Origin: Bacteroidota bacterium
Lineage (GTDB): Bacteria; Bacteroidota; Bacteroidia; Chitinophagales; Chitinophagaceae
Assembly: GCA_023392575.1 (NCBI GenBank)
Contig: JAEVYV010000311.1
Coordinates: forward strand, 1 to 11,452
Reading direction: 5' to 3'
DNA: 11,452 nucleotides
Positions within the stretch are counted from its first letter, which is position 1. The number at the start of each line of letters is the position of its first letter. This document shows, in pieces, positions 7,391-11,452 of the stretch. The notes beneath the pieces were generated by a model. That model was not told where the DNA came from. It made no database searches and saw nothing but the letters and a program-made list of their open reading frames with translations. Made by a program: the position numbers and the translations under genes.

Positions 7391-7496
7391 TAACAATTGA
7401 TTCATACAAACTTAACAATGCAACTCCTTAACAATCAGTTTTTTATTCACTAACAATTTGTTAATGCACCGCCTCTACCTTGCCGCCCGTTAACAA
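7391..7496. repeat. Five TAACAA repeats in the divergent promoter region
   Basis: TAACAA occurs at 7391-7396, 7413-7418, 7429-7434, 7451-7456 and 7491-7496, all in the same orientation. Start-to-start spacing is 22, 16, 22 and 40 bp. The fourth copy is half of a palindrome, TAACAA-T-TTGTTA (7451-7463). The cluster fills most of the gap between the phosphoesterase gene and susC, so it could be a multi-site operator or reflect promoter elements (TTG on the minus strand). Only the pattern is certain. Confidence 0.5.
7407..7434 (-). promoter_or_regulatory. Candidate Bacteroidota-type promoter for the phosphoesterase gene
   Basis: On the minus strand TAAGTTTG (7414 to 7407) matches the Bacteroidota -7 consensus TAnnTTTG exactly. 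A TTG (7434 to 7432) lies 17 bases upstream, close to the usual -33 position. Transcription would begin near 7400, giving a leader of about 35 bases to the ATG at 7366. The 7405 ATG would not be usefully transcribed, which supports the shorter start. Confidence 0.45.
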
Positions 7497-7525
7497 CTCA
7501 CACTATTTAAAGAATAACCAACATT

Positions 7526-10078
7526 ATGAAGAAGGCTTTAGTGTCAAGAACATTGATGAAGTTCTCATGTGCAGCCGTTTCGCTGTTCTGCTGTTATGTG
7601 CCGGAGGCGAAGGCGCATGCGGAATATGAGTATCGAAATGAGCAGGCAAGCCAGGATGAAATTGTTTCTGGTATCGTTACCGATGAAAATGGTAACCCGC
7701 TGGTGGGTGCCAGTGTTATGATCGCAAACGCAGGCATCGCAACAAGCACCGACGGCGAAGGCCGGTTTCGGTTATCCCTGGCGCCGGGAAGTTATACCTT
7801 GTCAATAAGCTTTGTTTCTTTTCAAGCCCATTCGCAAAACATTGTAGTCAAACAGGGGCAGTCCCTTTCGCTAACCATTGCACTCAGCCCGGTAAAATCC
7901 GAGTTGGGCGAAGTGGTGGTGGTGGGTTATGGAACACAAAAGAAAGTACACCTTACCGGTGCGGTAGCACAAATCAGCTCGGAACAATTGGAAAACAGAC
8001 CGGCCCCTAATCTGACCCGTATGCTACAGGGCGCCCTTCCCAACCTGAACCTGAAGATGGTGGATGGAAGCCCCACCCGCGGAGCTACCTACAACATCCG
8101 TGGTATTACCTCCATTGGCGCCGGCGGCAGTGCGCTGGTATTGATTGATGGAGTGGAAGGTGATCCCAACCTGATCAATCCGAATGACGTGGAAAGCGTA
8201 TCTATATTAAAAGATGCCTCCTCGGCGGCCATCTACGGTTCCCGCGCCGCTTTTGGCGTGGTGCTGATCACCACGAAGTCGGCCAAAAAAGGCAAGGTGA
8301 AGGTAGATGTGAGCAGCAGCTACTCCGTCAACCAGCGCACCGTTACCCCCAAGCTGGTTACCAACGGTTACCAGTGGGCGAAAAATTTTGATGAGGCCTT
8401 CAATGCCTGGTACGATTACAACTCGCACCCCATTTCGGTGAACAATATTTTCCCTTTCTCACTGGAATACCTTGATGCCTTAAAGCAGCACGACGAAGAT
8501 CCATCCCTGCCGGATGTGGTGTACAACGATGCCAAACAGCGCTATGAATATTTCGGCAACACCGATTGGTTTTCTGTTCTCAATAAGAAAAACATTCCTT
8601 CCACCGAGCAATCCATCAGCATCTCGGGCGGTTCGGACAAAGTGAACTATTATGTTTCCGGACGGTATTATTTCCAGGATGGCATCTTTAATTACAGCCC
8701 TGATAAATACAATAAATACAATGTGCGGGCCAAGGGCGATGTAAAGATTGCCCCGTGGCTGACGTTCCAAAACAATTTTGATCTTTCCAATTACACCTAT
8801 GGCTACCCAATGTTTGCCGATGGCGATGGCAACGTGTGGCGTCAGATGGAACACCAGGGTTACCCCATGGCGGTTATTTACAACCCCGATGGTACATATA
8901 CCCATACCGGTGCTTATACAGGTGTAGCTTCTTACATAGAAGGGAACAACCGGTCCAATCGTTCCAATTTGTATTTACGAAACACCGCAGGTTTTGTTGC
9001 AAAGCCTTTGAAAGACCTGCTAACCCTGAAGGCAGATTTTACCTATGCCCGGGAGTTTCAGGAAGAGACCAGAACGAACAACTACATTAACTACAGCATA
9101 GCGCCGGATGTAAGCTCCCGCTTTGGACGCAGCCTGCTTCGTGAGTTCAGCAACAGGGATAAATACCTTGCGGCGAACTTCACAGCCGATGTGGCCAAAA
9201 GATTGGGCGATCACGACCTGAAAGCCCTGGTGGGTTACAATGTGGAAGAATTTGCTACAAAGAATTTTAATGCCAGCAGGGATGGCATTCTCATTCCTTC
9301 CATGCCTGATTTTAATTTAATGGATGGATTGAACTACACCGTAACGGGCGGTGGTAGCGAGTGGGCTTACCTGGGCCTATTTTATCGTTTGAACTATGCT
9401 TTTAAAGACCGCTACCTGGTCGAATTCAATGGCCGGTATGATGGTTCATCCAAGTTCCCTTCCAACCAGCGCTATGGTTTCTTTCCTTCTGTTTCTGCCG
9501 GATGGAGAGTAAGCAAAGAGAATTTTATGGAAGCAACCCGTTCCTGGCTGGATGAACTAAAGCTTCGTGCTTCTTATGGTTCCCTGGGTAACGGAAACAT
9601 TTCTCCCTACCGGTTTATGGAGCAAATGGGCGTGAGCAAAACCAGTGTGGTGCTGGGTGGCGTGCAAAGAAACTATACGCAATTGCCCGGCGTGGTGCCG
9701 GCCGGTCTTACCTGGGAGCGGTCCACCACGCTTGACTTTGGTGTTGACCTGGGCTTGTTGCAAAGAAGACTGAATTTAACCTTCGATTGGTACGACCGGA
9801 AGACCTACGATATGTTTACCGCAGGCCAGCCCTTGCCAAACGTGTTTGGTGCGGCAGTGCCCTCCGGCAACTTTGCCGATCTGTCTACCAAAGGTTGGGA
9901 GCTGACCCTGTCCTGGAAAGACAACACGACCTTATTTGACAAACCCTTTTCCTATAGCTTCTCTGGTTCATTGTGGGATAGCAAATCTTATATCACCCGG
10001 TTCAACAACCCCACCAAAATCCTGTCTTCTTACTATGTAGGTCAGGAAGTGGGGGAGATCTGGGGTATACTACTTTAG
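7526..10078 (+). CDS. SusC/RagA-type TonB-dependent transporter, N-terminal 850 residues of a frameshifted gene
   Basis: This is the first and larger part of a SusC-family outer-membrane transporter, which takes up glycans or other large nutrients together with a SusD lipoprotein. Residues 1-30 form a signal peptide ending AKA. Residues 45-122 are the carboxypeptidase-regulatory-like domain (VSGIVTDENGNPLVGASV). The TonB box GEVVVVGYG is at 128-136. The plug (140-250) includes NIRGITSIG and the family signature LKDASSAAIYGSRAAFG (228-244), and the barrel follows. The frame ends at a TAG (10076-10078) just after the conserved GEIWG, although homologues continue GYTTLGFF; that sequence is present one frame away. 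With one base restored the protein would be about 1093 residues, normal for the family. As it stands this product lacks the last barrel strands and the C-terminal insertion signal, so it should not work. It is followed by a susD-like gene. Confidence 0.9.
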   Translation: MKKALVSRTLMKFSCAAVSLFCCYVPEAKAHAEYEYRNEQASQDEIVSGIVTDENGNPLVGASVMIANAGIATSTDGEGRFRLSLAPGSYTLSISFVSFQAHSQNIVVKQGQSLSLTIALSPVKSELGEVVVVGYGTQKKVHLTGAVAQISSEQLENRPAPNLTRMLQGALPNLNLKMVDGSPTRGATYNIRGITSIGAGGSALVLIDGVEGDPNLINPNDVESVSILKDASSAAIYGSRAAFGVVLITTKSAKKGKVKVDVSSSYSVNQRTVTPKLVTNGYQWAKNFDEAFNAWYDYNSHPISVNNIFPFSLEYLDALKQHDEDPSLPDVVYNDAKQRYEYFGNTDWFSVLNKKNIPSTEQSISISGGSDKVNYYVSGRYYFQDGIFNYSPDKYNKYNVRAKGDVKIAPWLTFQNNFDLSNYTYGYPMFADGDGNVWRQMEHQGYPMAVIYNPDGTYTHTGAYTGVASYIEGNNRSNRSNLYLRNTAGFVAKPLKDLLTLKADFTYAREFQEETRTNNYINYSIAPDVSSRFGRSLLREFSNRDKYLAANFTADVAKRLGDHDLKALVGYNVEEFATKNFNASRDGILIPSMPDFNLMDGLNYTVTGGGSEWAYLGLFYRLNYAFKDRYLVEFNGRYDGSSKFPSNQRYGFFPSVSAGWRVSKENFMEATRSWLDELKLRASYGSLGNGNISPYRFMEQMGVSKTSVVLGGVQRNYTQLPGVVPAGLTWERSTTLDFGVDLGLLQRRLNLTFDWYDRKTYDMFTAGQPLPNVFGAAVPSGNFADLSTKGWELTLSWKDNTTLFDKPFSYSFSGSLWDSKSYITRFNNPTKILSSYYVGQEVGEIWGILL
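10061..10068 (+). other. Frameshift site in the susC-like gene (one base missing)
   Basis: The sequence TGGGGTAT reads Trp-Gly-Ile in the upstream frame and stops four codons later. Adding one base after G10065 gives Trp-Gly-Tyr-Thr-Thr-Leu-Gly-Phe-Phe, the expected SusC continuation. The G run makes a homopolymer error in sequencing a plausible cause, and a real mutation is the alternative. A -1 slip of the Gly-tRNA (GGT to GGG) would also give the right peptide, but no classical slippery heptamer is present. Confidence 0.85.
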
Positions 10079-10806
10079 GATTCTTTCAGACAGATGATGA
10101 AGTAAGCAAACATGCCGATCAAAGCTTTATCCGCAATTCCAACAACAACGTATGGCTGGCCGGTGATCTGAAGTTTGCCGACCTCAATGGTGATGGTGTG
10201 GTGAACTCCGGGAAGAACACGGTAAACGAACCCGGTGACAGAAGTGTGATTGGTAATACCTCGCCCCGCTACCAGTATGGCTTTACCACCGCCTTGCAGT
10301 GGAATGGCTTTGGTTTGTCCGCCTTTTTCCAGGGCATTGGCAAACGCGACTGGTATTTTGCACCCGAAGCCGGCTTGTTTTGGGGGCCCTACAACCGCCC
10401 TTATGGCTACCAGCCGGAAAAGATGCTGAATGATTTGTGGGATCCAAAAACCAACCCCAATTCTTATTTCCCCAGGTATAGAGGCTATACTGCTTTGGGT
10501 GTAGACAGGTCGTTGGGCGCCCCGCAAACCCGCTACCTGCAGGATGCCAGCTACCTGAGGTTAAAAAGCCTGACCCTGGATTATACGCTTCCGTCCAAAC
10601 TGGCCCAAAAGATGGCCATGTCCCGGGCTTCGGTTTACGTAACCGCACAGAATGTATTCACCCTTTCGGGTTTGTTTAAGCATACCGACAATTTTGACCC
10701 CGAGGTGATGGAAAGTCCTGTTGGTGATCTGACCAACGGAAGCGGACAGGGTTATGCCTATCCCATGCTGAAAACCTTTACCGTGGGTCTTAATGTATCC
10801 TTCTAA
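10066..10806 (+). pseudogene. C-terminal barrel part of the frameshifted SusC-type transporter
   Basis: This is the out-of-frame remainder of the preceding gene, 246 codons from the break to TAA. It contains the usual late barrel features: DLKFADLNGDGVVNSG, DRSVIGNTSPRYQYG, TRYLQDASYLRLKSLTLDY, VYVTAQNVFTLSG and the C-terminal YPMLKTFTVGLNVSF, whose final Phe is the normal outer-membrane insertion signal. It has no start of its own: the first usable GTG (10198) falls inside a conserved loop, so a separate protein is unlikely. Conservation up to the stop suggests the break is very recent or an artefact. The susD-like gene begins 23 bases later. Confidence 0.85.
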
Positions 10807-10829
10807 TTACCATTTAAAAAGTGAACCTC

Positions 10830-11452
10830 ATGAAATGTAAGAATATAATGATTCCCGCTTTTGCCGGCCTGTTCGCTGTGGCATCGCTGGGCTCGTGCAA
10901 AAAAGAATTTTTGGAGAAAAATCCGCTGGACAAACTGGTGCCTTCGGGTTTCTTTAAAACCAAGGAAGACCTTGAACTCTACACCACCTCATTTTATCAG
11001 CGCATGCTGCCCACGGGGCTGGCTATTGTGCAGGATGATGAGATGGGCGAGTACACCTCCAAAAACCAGTCGCCCATGTTTATTGCCGGTTCGTACTCCC
11101 CGGTGAACGAAGGAGCATGGAACTGGACCAACCTGCGCAACATCAACTACTTCCTGGAGAAGTTTAACAACCCGGCCATTCCGCAGGAAGCCCGCAACCA
11201 CTACGAAGGCATTGCCCGTTTTTTCAGGGCCTATTTTTATTTCGATAAAGTGCAAACCTATGGCGATGTGCCCTGGTATGGCAAAACCCTGGCAACCGAC
11301 GATCCGGATCTGTATAAGAAAAGAGATCCCCGGGCCCTGGTGATGGATTCGGTTTTGGCCGACCTTAATTTTGCCGCCACGCATATTTACGATACAAAGG
11401 ATGCCTCGTCTTCTACCGTAACAAGACAGGTGGCATTGGCTTTCAAGTCAAG
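10830..11452 (+). CDS. SusD/RagB-type nutrient-binding lipoprotein, cut by the window end
   Basis: The first 207 residues of a SusD-family protein, normally about 500-600 residues; the frame is open at the window edge. Residues 1-22 form a lipoprotein signal with lipobox L-G-S-C (Cys23) followed by KKEFLEKNP, the usual start of mature SusD proteins, so it is anchored in the outer membrane facing the surface. Family landmarks are WTNLRNINYFLEKF (99-112), ARFFRAYFYFDKVQTYGDVPW (129-149, in the helical TPR-like scaffold) and KKRDPRALVMDSVLADLNFA (163-182). It caps the SusC-type transporter encoded just upstream, and the 23-bp gap points to one operon. The start ATG is the first in frame and gives a complete lipoprotein signal. 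The substrate-binding part lies mostly outside the window. Confidence 0.93.
   Translation, partial: MKCKNIMIPAFAGLFAVASLGSCKKEFLEKNPLDKLVPSGFFKTKEDLELYTTSFYQRMLPTGLAIVQDDEMGEYTSKNQSPMFIAGSYSPVNEGAWNWTNLRNINYFLEKFNNPAIPQEARNHYEGIARFFRAYFYFDKVQTYGDVPWYGKTLATDDPDLYKKRDPRALVMDSVLADLNFAATHIYDTKDASSSTVTRQVALAFKS

Noticed and set aside
10051..10078. Programmed -1 ribosomal frameshift in the susC-like gene
   Set aside because: No X XXY YYZ slippery heptamer or clear downstream pseudoknot, and SusC proteins are normally made from one frame; a one-base deletion is simpler.
10283..10648. Antisense open frame of 121 codons over the susC C-terminal part
   Set aside because: It is opposite conserved barrel sequence and has no recognisable domain.

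Overview
The window looks like a chromosome segment from a Bacteroidota bacterium, most likely in or near the Chitinophagaceae; the family is inferred from protein style, and no marker gene is present. The evidence is a SusC/SusD-type outer-membrane pair, lipoproteins with a Cys-Lys-Lys start to the mature chain, A-rich start regions without clear Shine-Dalgarno sequences, and a match to the Bacteroidota TAnnTTTG promoter element. I see no tRNA, rRNA, CRISPR array, transposase or phage gene.

Left region (1-4660): three genes run on the minus strand. In transcription order they are an AraC-family regulator (2355 to 1258), a small exported DUF4242 protein (1119 to 739) and a lipoprotein of unknown function (669 to 19). 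The regulator appears to be a three-part fusion: an N-terminal DUF4242 domain (the SCO4226-like nickel-binding family), a class III nucleotide-cyclase-like domain that has lost both metal-binding Asp residues, and a C-terminal AraC helix-turn-helix. It therefore carries the same kind of domain as the exported protein beside it. Between these two genes lies a tandem 21-bp direct repeat, a spacing typical of AraC operators. A TonB-dependent receptor related to the hemoglobin/heme receptor family (2644-4659) is divergent from the regulator, across a 288-bp gap holding a possible leader hairpin. The most interesting hypothesis here is a small metal- or ligand-sensing system: cytoplasmic DUF4242 sensor-regulator, exported DUF4242 binder, His/Glu-containing lipoprotein and outer-membrane transporter. 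This linkage is inferred.

Middle region (4660-7525): a long imperfect inverted repeat and a strong bidirectional terminator separate the receptor from a convergent minus-strand gene. That gene encodes an exported protein with a YncE-like beta-propeller fused to a phosphoesterase of the alkaline phosphatase superfamily. Its likely promoter lies in the divergent intergenic region, which also holds five copies of TAACAA.

Right region (7526-11452): a SusC/RagA-type TonB-dependent transporter followed 23 bases later by a SusD-type lipoprotein that runs off the window. The susC reading frame is broken by an apparent one-base deletion near 10065; restoring one base gives a normal protein of about 1093 residues. 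The substrate of this pair cannot be read from what is visible.
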